Assembly (NCBI RefSeq): GCF_018294505.1
Contig: NC_057809.1
Span: forward strand, 421,870,233-421,934,232
DNA from: Triticum aestivum
Taxonomy: Eukaryota; Streptophyta; Magnoliopsida; Poales; Poaceae
Direction of reading: 5' to 3'
DNA length: 64,000 nt
Shown here: in pieces, positions 44,558 to 56,268 of the stretch
Layout of the letters: each line of letters starts with the position of its first letter
Position numbering within the stretch: the stretch's first letter is position 1
Notes under the pieces: generated by a model
Told to the model about the DNA's origin: nothing
Databases searched by the model: none
What the model saw: only the letters and a program-made list of their open reading frames with translations
Program-made: the position numbers and the translations under genes

Positions 44558-45695
44558 TGTCGGTATACAAAAAGGGGGATACACTTTTTGTACCCCTATA
44601 ACTGTGCACGGGCAGTCTGAGCCACGGACATCGCCACGCCAAGCATGGCAAGGGAGGTAAGCCAAGGTAAGGCCGAAGCTCAAGAGAAGCAAAACAACGC
44701 CAAGACCAAGACCACAAAGAGCAAAGGGGATGAAGCGGACTCCCCCGGCAAGATCCTTGCCGGGAGGCGGTTTTAGCAAACCTGGCAAGACCCTTGCCGT
44801 GGCAGCTCGCCCCACACCTACGGAGCGAGTCACCCTTGAGTCCACTGCCCCCATGGGGCAAGGATTCGGGAGACATCCCCGTGGTGGCATGCAGATCTTT
44901 GTGAAGACATTCAAGATCAGATACACACTTTAGAAGATGATGATCCTCGGTGGGATCCCAGCCAAGGAGGACCACAAGGCCCTCGGCAAGAGCCTTTCCA
45001 AGGATGACAGCAGGCGCCACGGCAGGACCCTTGCCGGGCCCCCGGCAAGACCCTTGTTGGGGCCGTGGCAAGACCCTTGCCACGAACACCCGCAGGGCCA
45101 CCATCAGGCCCACACCAATCAGACCTCCACCGCCGTTCGCATGCAGCTACCGACCCAACCGGCTGGGCAGGCACCTGCGTGGCGGTAGGCGGATCTTTGT
45201 GGAGACCCACCACTGTGCCACCTCAGCTGCCTGCCTGCCTACATGGCGCCGCAGGCACCGCTGGCCAGGGCGAGTGTCGACACAAGAGGGAGCGGTGACG
45301 GACGAGACAGGGCTCTCCCCCGTCCCCGGTAAAGCAAGGACACCTAAGCAAGACGCATTAAATGCGCCTTGTCGTGTAATGCGAAGGATAACCTCGCATC
45401 ACTGCACCCTTTCCACCTCTGTGTGCCACTGTGGCAACCCCTTTCCCTATAAAAGGAGGCCCAAGGCGACCAGGAGAAGGATTCGGCTTTTTGTAGCTCC
45501 TCACGCCCCATAGCTACCTCAAGAACACAGATATACAATCCACTAAAGCAGGAGTAGGGTTTTACACATCCTCGCGGCATGAACCTGGGTAAAGGAACCG
45601 TGTGCTATCTGTTTGATCCGCTCTTCTCACGAACCCGTGCCCCGCAACCATAGTAGGGATTCTTGTGATCCCATAGGTGTCGTTCCGCACCGACA
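44558..45695 (+). repeat. 5' LTR of element E
   Basis: Contains CCCGGCAAG/CTTGCCGGG palindromic clusters (44740-44800; 44985-45080), a TATA box CTATAAAAGG at 45447-45456 and the expected transcription start region after it. It matches 61801-62939 closely, with scattered substitutions. Confidence 0.94.
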
Positions 45696-45716
45696 TCTTT
45701 GGCGCGCCAGGTAGGC
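45696..45716 (+). other. PBS region of element E
   Basis: TCTTTGGCGCGCCAGGTAGG directly follows the LTR and is shared with F and G in their own orientation. Confidence 0.75.
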
Positions 45717-45769
45717 GGCGCAGTTGTGAGAATCGGCTTTAGCAGTTAGTTTGACGCTTCTTCATCGTC

Positions 45770-47832
45770 ATGGCGCCCGAGAAGAAGACGAGGTGGCGGT
45801 TGGCCCGTCAGAAGCCGGACATCCCGTCCCGACGCGGGCGAGCAGCGGACCGGTCGCAGGAAGGACCCGGGGCGCCGTTCGCGAACACCAGCACCGTCCC
45901 AGTAGCCGGAGTTTGGGAGGCGGCGATGTTCGTGCGCCTAGTAATAGGTCGCACGCCGCCAAATCCAAAGACGGAGTCAGGCCCTCGGCGGGTGGCGCGG
46001 GGCCTTCCAAGATCGCTGCCACCCCGCCCGAAGGCGACGTGAGGGCTTCCAAGACTCATACGCCAGCGTCGACGGCGCGCTCCTCTCAGGCGGCGCACGA
46101 CGAACTACGCAATCACGCCGAAGACCCCGGGCATCGCCGCAGGAAGAGCCCCGAGCGCCACTCCCGGGATGTAGAAGACCTGCCCGCTTGCCGAGGCGCT
46201 GGTGAAGATGGCGTGCGACCCCGGGGTCGTGATAGAGCTCCTTCTGACATGGTCAGAAGTCGAAGCGTGTCGCGAACCGTGCAGGTTTCGCTTCCACCAA
46301 CGCCAGCAGAAGCCCTGGCGCGCGCGCAGTTGCTCCTCGATTTTCCTCCCACTACGGGGAAACTCGACGAATGGAGAGCCACTATCCGAAGCCTTGTTGC
46401 GGTGGCCAACAAAGACAAACCGAGTCCAGCGGAGCCCCCGGGTCGACGCTCCGACGGGGTCCCACGCACCAGTGGCAGGAAGGCCGGCGGCGCCGCGACC
46501 ACGGTGCACTCGCCTCCTCCTCGCCCGGTACTGCGGACGCCAGCCCGTCGCGACGTTACGGGCGACGAAATCTCCATAGCGTCGTCTGACCTGCGGACCC
46601 ACTGTGACCAGTGCCAAGTCCTTCGGGAACAAGAACATGAAGACGCTGGAACCACTATCGAGCGCCGGCGCAGAGCGCACCACCAGTCAGACAAGCGAGC
46701 AGGGCCTGCTGCGAACCACCCGACACTAGAGAGCCCTGGAGGCCTACCTTACGAGGTTGGCTGTCCGGCTTTTACCCGTGAGCTGTGGCAGTTCCAGTGG
46801 CCCACTCACCGCACCTTCAAACCTGACGTGGGCGAAAAGTACGGCGGCAAGACCCACCCATCCGAGTTCCTCAACATCTACACCATCGCGATGCAGGCTG
46901 CTGGAGCCCGTGACGATAAGGTGCTTGCGAATTACTTTCCGTTGGCTCTTAAACCTAGCGCCATGTCATGGTTGATGCACTTGCCGGTAGACTCTATTTC
47001 CTCCTGGTCGGATTTGTGCCATGAGTTCGTGGGCGCCTTTACTGGAGGCCACCTAGCCCATGGCCAGGCGAGCGACCTGCACGTCATCCCCCAGAAGGGA
47101 GGCGAGAGTCTCCGCAAGTATATACAGAGGTTCAGCCGAATACAGTACAATATCCCTGATGTTCACCCCGCCGCCATCATCAGCGCGTTCCATCAGAACG
47201 TGCATAACCGCAAGATGCGCGAAGAGCTGGCGATGAACAAGGTGAAAGATGTGGCAAAACTCTATGTTCTTGCTGATAGATGTGCCCGGGCTGAAGAGGG
47301 AAGGAAGTACCCCGGCGAAGATGCCGACGTGGAAACCGACTCCTCAGATGAGGATACTGCCGCCTCGGCGAAGAAGGGCCGGCGCCGCAACAGGAAGCGC
47401 AAAGGTAAAGCCGTGCTTGCCGTCGAGGGATCTGATGACACCGGCTCCACCAAGAAAACCAAGGCAGATGACCCCGTGAAGGAAATTGCCGGATGCGTCG
47501 CCTGCCGGGCCTTGGCGGCTGCCGAAAAGCCATGAAACTCCGACAAGCGATACTGCAAGATCCATCGCACCAAAGTCCATGCTCTCCAAGACTGCCGACA
47601 GATTGAGCTCCTCGCTGAGAAGCAGAGGGCTGAATATGAGAGGCGGGACAAGGAGAAGGGCCAAGACAGTGCTGAGGGGTCCGGCAAGAAGCGTGACAGC
47701 CAGGCGGGCCGTCGCGGCAAGGATAAACAAGAGGAGAGGCCCGCCCGGGGCCGTGATCGAAAGCCAGAAGACGATGATCGCGAAGAGGACGACGAGTCCG
47801 GCGACCAAGAGTTTCAGAAAGCTACAGAGGCC
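45770..47832 (+). pseudogene. Gag of element E
   Basis: ATG 45770 (MAPEKKT) is followed within 25 bases by a 1-base deletion relative to G (ACGACGG to ACGAGG), after which the Gag frame is the one open from 45751. Blocks: Arg/Pro-rich N-terminus, LDEWRATIRSLVAVAN, the capsid FTRELWQFQWPTHRTFKPDVGEKYGGKTHPSEFLNIYTIAMQAAG... and FHQNVHNRKMREELAMNKVKDVAKLYVLADRCARAEEGRK, a basic tail and a Cys/His motif CVACRAL...CKIHRTKVHALQDC. TGA at 47533 stands where G has GGA. The frame continues into the protease. Confidence 0.87.
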
Positions 47833-48708
47833 ATGTGCGTCAACGGCGGTGCCTCGCTGCATACTTCCCACCGCCGGCTTAAACAGTGGGCGCGAGAGAT
47901 TACAGCGGCAGAGCCGTCGTTTGATGCCCAAAGGCCGCTGAAGTGGTCCAGCACACCTATCATTTTTGACACTGAGGATCACCCTAATCGCACTACTACG
48001 GTCGGGTGCTTGCCATTGCTGGTTTCACCAACAATACGCAACCTCAAGGTGACAAAGATGCTAGTTGATGGCGGGGCCGGTCTGAACTTGATCTCGCCTG
48101 CCGTGATCGAGAAACTGCAGATTCCTGATGGAGACCTCAAAGAGACGGGCACGTTCCAAGGGGTCAACCCGGGAAGAAGCCAACCCAAGGGAAAGGTCAC
48201 GCTGCCCGTGACTTTTGGAAGCGACCTGAACTACAGGACGGAGAGGATCGTGTTTGAGGTTGCCAAGATCCCCTTGCCCTACAATGGGATCCTTGGCCGC
48301 CTAGCGCTGGCCAAGTTCATGGCGGCATCACACTATGCCTATAACACCCTGAAGATGCCAGGACCTGTGACGATCATCACCATCCCCTCCGATAAGAAAG
48401 ATGCGCTGATTTGCGCTGACCAACTATACCAGCAAGCAGTTGCAGTAGCTGCCGCCACTAGGGCACTTGCTCCTGCCGCTGGGACCCCGGGAGGGAAGAA
48501 GAAGAAGAAGACCGGTGAGACCTCGGACACCCACTCCGGCAAGCTCACCTCTTCGGAGTGTAGCGTTGCCGTCGAGGACATGCCTGAGAGCTCCGCCGGC
48601 GGAAACAAGAAGCCCAGGGCCACACCGCCGGGAACCAAGAAGGTTTCTGTCAATGAGGACGTCACGGGAGGAGCTTTCACCATAAGCTCCACCCTTGACG
48701 ACAAATAG
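47833..48708 (+). pseudogene. Protease region of element E
   Basis: Contains NLKVTKMLVDGGAGLNLISPAVIEKLQI near 48035-48120, the Tat-type retropepsin (D-G-G active site instead of D-S-G), followed by RSQPKGKVTLPVTFG...ERIVFEVAKIPLPYNGILGR, a matching C-terminal half. A Lys/Ala-rich linker follows. It ends in TAG at 48706-48708 (DDK-stop-EDV), and the RT frame resumes in phase. G has the same stop. Confidence 0.85.
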
Positions 48709-49050
48709 GAAGACGTGCTCGTCACCTTCCTGCGGGCGAATGTCGATGTGTTTGCATGGCAAGCTTTCGACATCCCCGGTGTTCCCAGGGAGGTGATTGA
48801 GCACCACCTTGCTGTCTGTCCTCATGCGCGGCCCGTCAAGCAGAAGGTCAGAAAGCAAGCTTTGGAACAACAAGAGTTCATCACAGAAGAGATCCGGAAA
48901 TTGGAAGCAGTGGGTTTGGTAAGAGGAGTGCTCCATCCAATGTGGTTGGCCAATCCGGTCGTAGTGCGCAAGGCAAATGGGAAGTGGAGGCTGTGTATTG
49001 ATTACACAGATATCAATAACGCTTGTCCCAAAGACCCCTTCCCGTTTCCG
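48709..49050 (+). pseudogene. Reverse transcriptase of element E, N-terminal part
   Basis: LVTFLRANVDVFAWQAFDIPGVPREVIEHHLAVCPHARPVKQK, then EEIRKLEAVGLVRGVLHPMWLANPVVVRKANGKWRLCIDYTDINNACPKDPFP. It is cut at 49050 by element F; the RT continues at 56269. Confidence 0.9.
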
Positions 49051-50166
49051 TGTCGGTGGGAAACGACACCTATGGGATCACAAGAATCCCTACTACGGTT
49101 GCAAGGCGCGGGGGTCATGAGAAGAGCGGATCAAACAGATAGCACACGGTTCGTTTATCCAGGTTCGGGCCGCGAGGATTCATAAAACCCTACTCCTGCT
49201 TTGGTGGATTGTATATCTGTGTTCTTGAGCTAGCTATGGGGCGTGAGGAGCCCCAAAAAGCCGAATCCTCCTCCTGGTCGCCTCGGGCCTCCTTTTATAG
49301 GAAAGGGGTTGCCACAGTGGCACACATGAGGTGGAAACGGTACAGTAATGCGAGGCTATCCCTCGGATTACATGACAAGGCGCATTTGATGCGCCTTTCT
49401 TAGGTGTCCTTGCTTTGTCGGGGACGGGGGAGGGCCCTGTCCCGTCCGTCACCGCTCCCTCTAGTGTTGACACGCGCCCTAGCCAGCGGTGCTTGTGGTG
49501 CCATGTAGGCAGGCAAGCAGCTGAGGTGGCGCAGTGGTAGGTCTCCACAAAGAAACTGCACGCCGCCACGCAGGTGCCTGCCCAACTGGTTGGGTTGGCA
49601 GCTGCATGCGAACGGCGGTGGAGGTGCAACTGGTGCGGGCCTGATGGTGGCCCCACAGGTGTCCTTGGCAAGGGCCTTGCCGGGGCCCCGTCAAGGGTCT
49701 TGCCATGGCGCCCTGCTGTCATCCCCGACAAGGCTCTTGCCGGGGGCCTTGTGGTCCTCCTTGGCTGGGATCCCGCCAAGGGTCATCACCTTCTTAAGTG
49801 GGAATCTGGTCTTGAATGTCTTCACAAAATCTGCATGCCACCACGGGGATGTCTCCCAAATCCTTGCCCCATGGGGGTAGTGGACTCAAGGGTGACTTCG
49901 CTCCGTAGGTGTGGGGCGAGCTGCCACGACAAGGATCTTGCCGGGCTAGCTAAAGCTGCCCCCGGCAAGGATCTTGCTGGGGGGCCTGCTCTATCCCCTT
50001 TGCTCTTTGTGGTCTTGGTCTTGGCGTTGTTCTGCTTCTCTTCAGCTTCGGCCTTACCTTGGCTTACCTCCCTTGCCGTGCTTGGTGTGGCGGTGCCTGT
50101 GGCTCAGACTGCCCGTGCATAGTTATAGGGGTACAAAAAGTGTACCCCCCTTTTTGTACACCGACA
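49051..50166 (-). repeat. 3' LTR of element F
   Basis: Starts TGTCGGTGGGAAACGACACC, ends TTTTTGTACACCGACA; matches 55149-56268. Same CCGGCAAG palindromic clusters as in G. Confidence 0.93.
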
Positions 50167-50578
50167 GGAGCCCCCGGGCCTGGGCGACACATAAGCGCAA
50201 TGCGTTGTTGGGCTAGGCCCAAAAACGGTGCGCGGGCAGGCGGGGCAGTTTTTACCGCGGTAAGTTTCTTCGCGCGCTGTGCTTCCCACGCTTCCCGCCC
50301 GTGGCGTGGGGAGGTGTGTGTGACATGGGCGGCATGCGTGGGGTTGCTTCCCGCGGGCATGCGTCACATCACAGTTAATGTGAAAGGAGGCGGCCGGCGT
50401 TCTCCCCCATAAGAAGGAATAACCGCGGGCGCACTGCTCGGTTTCTCCTCTTCCTTCGTGCCTTTTCCAATCTTAGAGCCACCGTTCCCTTTCTTCCTTC
50501 CCTTGCAAGCTTTCGCCATCACCCGCCGTTGCTGCTTTGCCACCCCCCTTCCTCAACCCTCCAGACTCCTTGGCCGCC
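50167..50578 (+). promoter_or_regulatory. Putative antisense promoter/5' UTR in F
   Basis: The first ~250 bp are shared with G (10313-10560) and inverted in E; the remaining sequence is TC-rich (CTCTTCCTTCGTGCC, near 50447) as in plant 5' untranslated regions. It leads directly to the ATG at 50579. The clear TATA seen in E and G is not present in the same form; CCATAAGAAGG near 50407 is a weak candidate. Confidence 0.45.
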
Positions 50579-53500
50579 ATGGCGCCCAAATCCGCCAAGG
50601 GCAAGGGGGTGGCTAAGGGCTCTAGGACCGTGGAGCCGCCGGAGGGCGCGCTGTTGGGGGATAAGACGAAGTCCGCCTTCTTCTTCCCCTCGACGGTTGA
50701 CGTTCACGAGCTCCGGGCTTCTTTCAAGCCCCTGTGGGGAGTGAAGATGGGGGGAGAGAACTCAGGACACCCGGTAGTGCGCGTCATCCATGCCGCTTGC
50801 GCCGATCCTGCCCCAAATCGGTACCCCTTCTTCGTCGACTACTTTTCTTGCGGGTTATGCCCTCCTTTCTCTGATTTCTTCTGCGACATTATGCACACCT
50901 TCGGTTTTCGCCTCTTGGATTTTACTCCGAACGCGGTGGCATGGATGTCTTGCTTTGCGCATCTTTGCGAGGGCTTTGCCGGAGTGCAGCCCAACACGGG
51001 GCTCTTACGCCATTACTTCTATCCTCGAATCCAAACGGGAGGTGCCGTTGCTGGTTGTGTCACCTGGATCCCAAGATCCAAGGAGGCGTACCTGGATGGT
51101 GTCGTGAGGGAGAGGTGGGATGAATGTCGTGACCGGTGGTGCTGGATTGAAGATGAAGACCCGCCGGAATTTTGCAAGGTCCGTCGAGCGCCGCCGGCCC
51201 GCGTCAACGATTGGGGCGATGTTGACGCTGCCGACGGGAGGCTTACTGTCGCCACCATCAGGATTCTTCGATTGACCCGGGCTGGGCTCACCCTCGAGAT
51301 GATCGGGGCGGATTTCATCCGCCGCCGGATCACCCCACTGCACAATAAGGGGAGGCCAGCTTGGCTCTTCACGAATCTGGCAGACATTATGCGGCTCCGC
51401 CCTGGCCTCGACCACAACTTCACGATGATGGCGCATGCCCACTTCTGCCAGCGGCTCTTCCAGCTGGATGTGGATCGCGACGACGAGGTCGAGCTGACCG
51501 GCAAGGCCGCAAGGGTTGCCGTGAAGGCCGGCAAGGCCGTCAAGGGGCCGCTCTTCAAGTTGCCAGCGGGGGTGGTCCCGTTGTGCAATAAATCACGCCG
51601 GTCCGGGATCATCGCCATGATGCCGGACTGCAACGAGGACGGCCCCGTTCCGAGCTGGAGGGAGCCAAGGGCCGCAGATGTGCAGCAGTTCTTCGACACC
51701 TTGATTGAGGTGTACGTCAGTGCCGACGCCGAGCGGTGGCTTTTCATGGACACCACCTAGGCAGAGCTAGACTACATCGCCACCAGGGCGAGGGAGGCAC
51801 AGCTGGCTCTGGAGGCCGGCAGCGCCGGGGGCGTGGAGGACGAGGTCGCCACAACCGCGGAGGAGGAGCAGTTCACCCTGTGGGCGGCGGCCACTGGGGA
51901 GGCCAGCAGCGTCGAGACCGGAGCTCCGCTCGTCGAGGACGCGGCCGACGAGTCAGAGGAGGAGGAGGGCGCGACGGTGGGCTCGACGCCAGCCAGGGGA
52001 AGAGGGCGAGTCCTGCGGCGGTCCGGCTCTGGCGAGCCAGTCCGGCCCGGCAGGGCCACGCGGCCTCAATTGACCCTGGAAGGGTCCGCGCGTCACACGA
52101 GCGCCTCGGCAGCGAAGAGGCTGACGAAGGCCGCTGAGAAGAAGAAGGCGGCAGCCTCTTCCTCATCTGGGCGCACACAGACCCCGCCACCTTCTTCGCC
52201 TCCTCCGGCAGGCGTCGACTCGGATGATGACGCGGAGCTCCCCTTTGATCTCGGGCCTCTCAGCCCGGAGAGGAAAAGGAAACTGGCGGAAGAGGAGGAG
52301 ACGGATGACGAGTAAGTACTCCGTTCCTTACTGTCATTTCCATTTCCCTGAATTGGGTCGCTTTCCTTGATCCATTTTTGCTTTTGTAGGGATGCAGAGA
52401 CGTTGGTCCAGAGGGCGAAGAGGGTGAGGACCTCGGCGAGCAGCCAGCCCCCGGCTGGGGCTTCAAAGACACCACTGGTGGTGCTGAGCAGCCCGGACAG
52501 CAGCCCCCGGCGCAGCCCCCAGCGTAAGTTCATCACCTCCTTCTTACTCGACATGGGGTAGGCGCCCGATGCCACGATGCTGACCTTGCCGGGTTTCCAG
52601 GAGGGGAGCGGCAGCAGGAGGAGCCGCTGGGGGCTACTCCTAACACACCACCCCCATCGACTATGCCGCCGCGGGGGGCGTCCCCGGCAAGGGCATTAGT
52701 CACGGAGCCCACACCCATGGAGGAATAGGGGAACTTGGGCGCTGGTGGCTCTGCCTCGGCGCCAAATGCTGGCGGAGAGGGGACTTCTGCTTCTCAGCCT
52801 GGCACTGGCGAGTCGCCCGTCCTTCGTCTCTGTCCTTTTCCCTTATGTTTTTCTTGTCTTCATTGCTCCCACTGTCGCCCAGGCCCTCCTTTAACAGACA
52901 CAGAGGACGTGGACACCGTTGTTAGAGATATTGCCGAAGAGGCCGTGGCTGAGGCCGACAAGATTGCCGCCGAGGAGGCCGCCAAGAATGCTGACGAGGC
53001 CGCCGGTGACGAGGCCGCCAAGGGTGCGGCCGAGGATGCCGCCGTGGGGGCCGTCGAGGCTACCGACGAGGCCTCCGCCGAGGGCGTCGGGCGGTGGTCC
53101 TGCCGTGGGGGCCGGCAAGGCCTCCGCTGAGGAAGAGGTGATGGACGATCATCCTCCCTCCTCCTCAACCTCGGGCCCCGACAGTTATCTGAAGGTGGGC
53201 GATGATCTTTTCGTCCACCTCCCATGGGCGTCAAGCCGAGCGCCCGTCGAAGGAGAAGTGTTTGATGGAGAGGTGCTTGCCGCCACCGGGTTCGAGGTTG
53301 TCAATGCGCCGGGCGTTGGTGGCGACGGTTCTCCAGAAGGGCAGCTCTTCCGCGCCATGGGGGCCAATTTCCAGAAGCTCCAAGTGCTCTACCGCGCCCG
53401 CCTGGACAAAGTCAAGTCCAGGGCGGTAGTGGTGGACAACGCGGAGGCGGACTTCAAGGCGCGCGTCGCTGAGACGCAGACTTGGTTCAACCAGTCTTGC

Positions 53501-54496
53501 AAGGAGCAGAGGGCCTTCCAAGAGAAATTGGCCCAGCGCGATGTGGAGCTCACCATGAAGCTGGCCGACATCGAGAAGGCCCAGGAGAAGGCTGTGAACT
53601 TGGCTGTCGCGGCCGAAGCCACCCAGAACCAGCATCAAGCTGCCTTGGACTCCCAGGAGGAGGACCTCTCCGCGCGTGAGGCGAAGCTTGCCGCAACGCT
53701 CCGCCGCAAGGACGAGGAGCTCGAGGCCCTTGTCGCGCGGTGGACCCGCGAGCTGGAGCAGAGGCACAAAGAGGCACTCGATGCCCAAGCCCTGGCCCAC
53801 GCCGGCAAGGTGAAGGAGCTGGAGGCGGAGCGGGACGAGCTAAAGGAGTAGGCCCTCAAGCTGTCCGGCGAGAAGAACACGCTCAAACGCGCCTTGGTGG
53901 AGGCGCAAGGAGCGGTCATCAGCAGGGCCGGAGAGCTCTCCGAGGCGCAGAACTCCATCGGAGACCTCAAGCTGAAGCTGGAGGTTCTCGAGAAGCTATC
54001 GTCGGAGAGCAGAGCTCGGGAGGAGACCTTGACCCAGAGCCCGGAGGAGGAGAAGCAGCTGCGGGCGAACGAGGCCGCCTCCCACCAGGAATACGTGGCG
54101 GGCGAAAATAGGTGGATCAGCCATCTGGAGGTTGTCGCTGGCAGGGTTACCTCGCAATTGGCCACCATGGGGATGCCAAACGTGAGGTATGCCCCTGAGC
54201 GCAGCGGGACCGTCAACGCCAAGCTGACCCAGTTCTTCGAGGGCGTCCTCGGAGCCTTGGCCTATCTCCACTCCAACAGGACGGCCACGCTGGCCGAGGA
54301 GGCTCGGCGACTTTGCCGGAGGGTCATGACCAAGGTCCTCACCAAGGTGGCGTACTGGAATCCCGATCTTGAATTCACGGCCATGATGAAGAGCTTGCCG
54401 GAGGGTCCTGACCCCACGGTGCTCAAGGAGCGCATCAAGCCCATCACCGACTGCATTGATGAAATCAAGAGGGTGGAAGGCCAGCGCCGGGATTAG
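50579..54496 (+). pseudogene. Intron-bearing antisense gene of F (PF04195-like putative gypsy-type transposase)
   Basis: ATG 50579 has an ideal context (GCCGCCATGG). Residues ~30-260 match the plant 'putative gypsy type transposase' family (PF04195): FFFPSTVDVHELRASFKPLW, RYPFFVDYFSCGLCPPFSDFFCDIMHTFGFRLLDFTPNAVAWMSCFAHLCEGF, WFY.. region, then a long linker with acidic and Ser/Lys-rich parts. Introns 52312-52389 and 52524-52600 (78 and 77 bp) have GTAAGT donors and pyrimidine-rich AG acceptors, and both keep the frame. A third intron-like tract (about 52815-52880) is uncertain. After an Ala/Glu repeat (52910-53080) and a 1-base shift near 53090, a long coiled coil (53380-54120) leads to a conserved-looking end (ERIKPITDCIDEIKRVEGQRRD). 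In-frame stops are TAG at 51758, 52726 and 53849, all explicable as CAG-to-TAG. Function unknown. Confidence 0.8.
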
Positions 54497-55148
54497 TCAT
54501 CCCGTTCTTCTTCGCCGCTGCGGGTTCCCGATCAAGACATATTTTATCTTTAGTTAGGACCACAGCAATGATGTGATGTAATATAACTTTGAAGTACTCT
54601 TAATTTTCATGCACGTTATTTCCCCATTCAATTCCTCTTTGTATGTGTGCCCTACACCGATCGGGAAGGCTTGCCAGCGAGGAAGCCCCAAGCGGCGTCT
54701 TGGGGACGGATCCCCATGGCCTGCCGGGTAAGTGTGCTGCCGGACGAGCCACCTCCCCGTCCCGAACGCGGCCGCTTGAACTGTCGAGCTTGACTCGAGT
54801 CAGAAACGAGGGCGTTGCCAATCACGGAAGGCTACTCTACCACTCTCGACGCAGCCGCTTGAGCTATTGAGCAGACTCGAAACAGGGCAAGGGCGTTGCC
54901 GATCATGGTAGAGCCCCCTGGCATGCAGGTTTTTCATACAAAGGCGCGACATCTCCGGGGGGAATAACCTAAAATAAAAATGAATATAAGCAAGGGTTCA
55001 GTGTAACTCAGCTTCTGTTTGCGATCGCTCGAGTGCCGATCTCCTGGACTCCTTTCTTCTTCAAGGGTCACGAAGATGAAGGAGCGTCGGGCTAACTGCC
55101 AAAGCCGATTCTCACAACTGCGCTGCCCCCTACCTGGCGCGCCAAAGA
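54497..55148 (+). other. 3' flank of antisense gene and leader of F
   Basis: 54541-54610 is AT-rich (GATGTAATATAACTTTGAAG) and suits 3'-end formation of the antisense transcript. Two related ~55-bp blocks (CGGCCGCTTGAACTGTCGAG...GGGCGTTGCCAATCA near 54768 and CAGCCGCTTGAGCTATTGAG...GGGCGTTGCCGATCA near 54850) form a direct repeat. The last ~80 bp before 55149 match the leader and PBS region of G. Confidence 0.55.
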
Positions 55149-56268
55149 TGTCGGTGGGAAACGACACCTATGGGATCACAAGAATCCCTACTACAGTTGC
55201 GGGGCGCGGGGGTCGTGAGAAGAGCGGATCAAACAGATAGCACACAGTTCGTTTATCCAGGTTCGGGCCGCGAGGATGCATAAAACCCTACTCCTGCTTT
55301 GGTGGATTGTATATTTGTGTTCTTGAGCTAGCTATGGGGCGTGAGGAGCTCCAAAAAGCCGAATCCTCCTCCTGGTCGCCTCGGGCCTCCTTTTATAGGA
55401 AAGGGGCTGCCACAATGGCACACAGGAGGTAGAAAGGGTACAGTAATGCGAGGTTATCCCTCGCATTACATGACAAGGCGCATTTAATGCGCCTTGCTTA
55501 GGTGTCCTTGCTTTATCGGGGCAGGGGAGGGCCCTGTCCCGTCCGCTGCCGCTCCCTCTTGTGTTGACACGCGCCCTGGCCAGCGGTGCCTCTGGTGCCA
55601 TGTAGGCAGGCAAGCAGCTGAGGTGGCGCAGTGGTGAGTCTCCATGAAGAGACTGCACGCCGCCACGCAGGTGCCTGCCCAACTGGTTGGGTCGGCAGCT
55701 GTATGCGAACAGCGGTGGAGGTGTGGCTGGTGCGGGCTTGACGGTGGCCCCACGGGTGTCCTTGGCAAGGGCCTTGCCGGGGCCCGGCAAGTTTCTTGCC
55801 ATGGCGCCTTGCTGTCATCCCCGGCAAGGCCCTTGCCGGGGGCCTTGTGGTCCTCCTTGGCTGGGATCCCGCCAAGGGTCATCACCTTCTTAAGTGGGCA
55901 TCTGGTCTTGAATGTCTTCACAAAGATATGCAAGCCACCACGGGGATGTCTCCCGAATCCTTGCCCCATGGGGGTAGTGGACTCAAGGGTGACTTCGCTC
56001 CGTAGGTGTGGGGCGAGCTGCCATGGCAAGGATCTTGCCGGGCTAGCTAAAGCTACCCCCCGGCAAGGATCTTGCCGGGGGGGCCTGCTCTGTCCCCTTT
56101 GCTCTTTGTGGTCTTGGTCTTGGCGTTTTTCTGCTTCTCTTCAGCTTCGGCCTTACCTTGGCTTACCTCCCTTGCCGTGCTTGGAGTGGCGGTGCCTGTG
56201 GCTCAGACTGTCCGTGCACAGTTATAGGGGTACAAAAAGTGTACCCCCCCCCTTTTTGTACACCGACA
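55149..56268 (-). repeat. 5' LTR of element F
   Basis: 1120 bp; in element direction it begins TGTCGGTGTACAAAAAGG, carries a TATA-like CTATAAAAGG (complement of 55390-55399) and ends CCACCGACA next to the PBS. Confidence 0.93.

Larger units (their letters stand above)
49051..56268 (-). mobile_element. Non-autonomous Tat-type element F with antisense gene
   Basis: LTRs 49051-50166 and 55149-56268 (1116 and 1120 bp) are nearly identical to those of G. PBS (complement of 55129-55148) shows the element reads on the minus strand. The 4982-bp interior has no gag, protease, RT, RNase H or integrase on either strand; its content is a plus-strand (antisense) gene at 50579-54496. The flanks TTCCG (49046-49050) and TGCCA (56269-56273) are an imperfect TSD; the undisturbed site in G reads TGCCG, so each copy would carry one change. 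Mobilisation in trans by E/G-like elements is inferred from the shared LTR, PBS and PPT side. Confidence 0.9.

Noticed and set aside
51005..51756. Minus-strand ORFs inside F that might have been its gag or pol
   Set aside because: They are complementary shadows of the antisense gene; no capsid, protease, YMDD or DDE motif is present.
50579..54496. Interpretation as an ordinary host gene
   Set aside because: It is enclosed by two matching LTRs with PBS and sits inside the RT of E, so it travels with element F.
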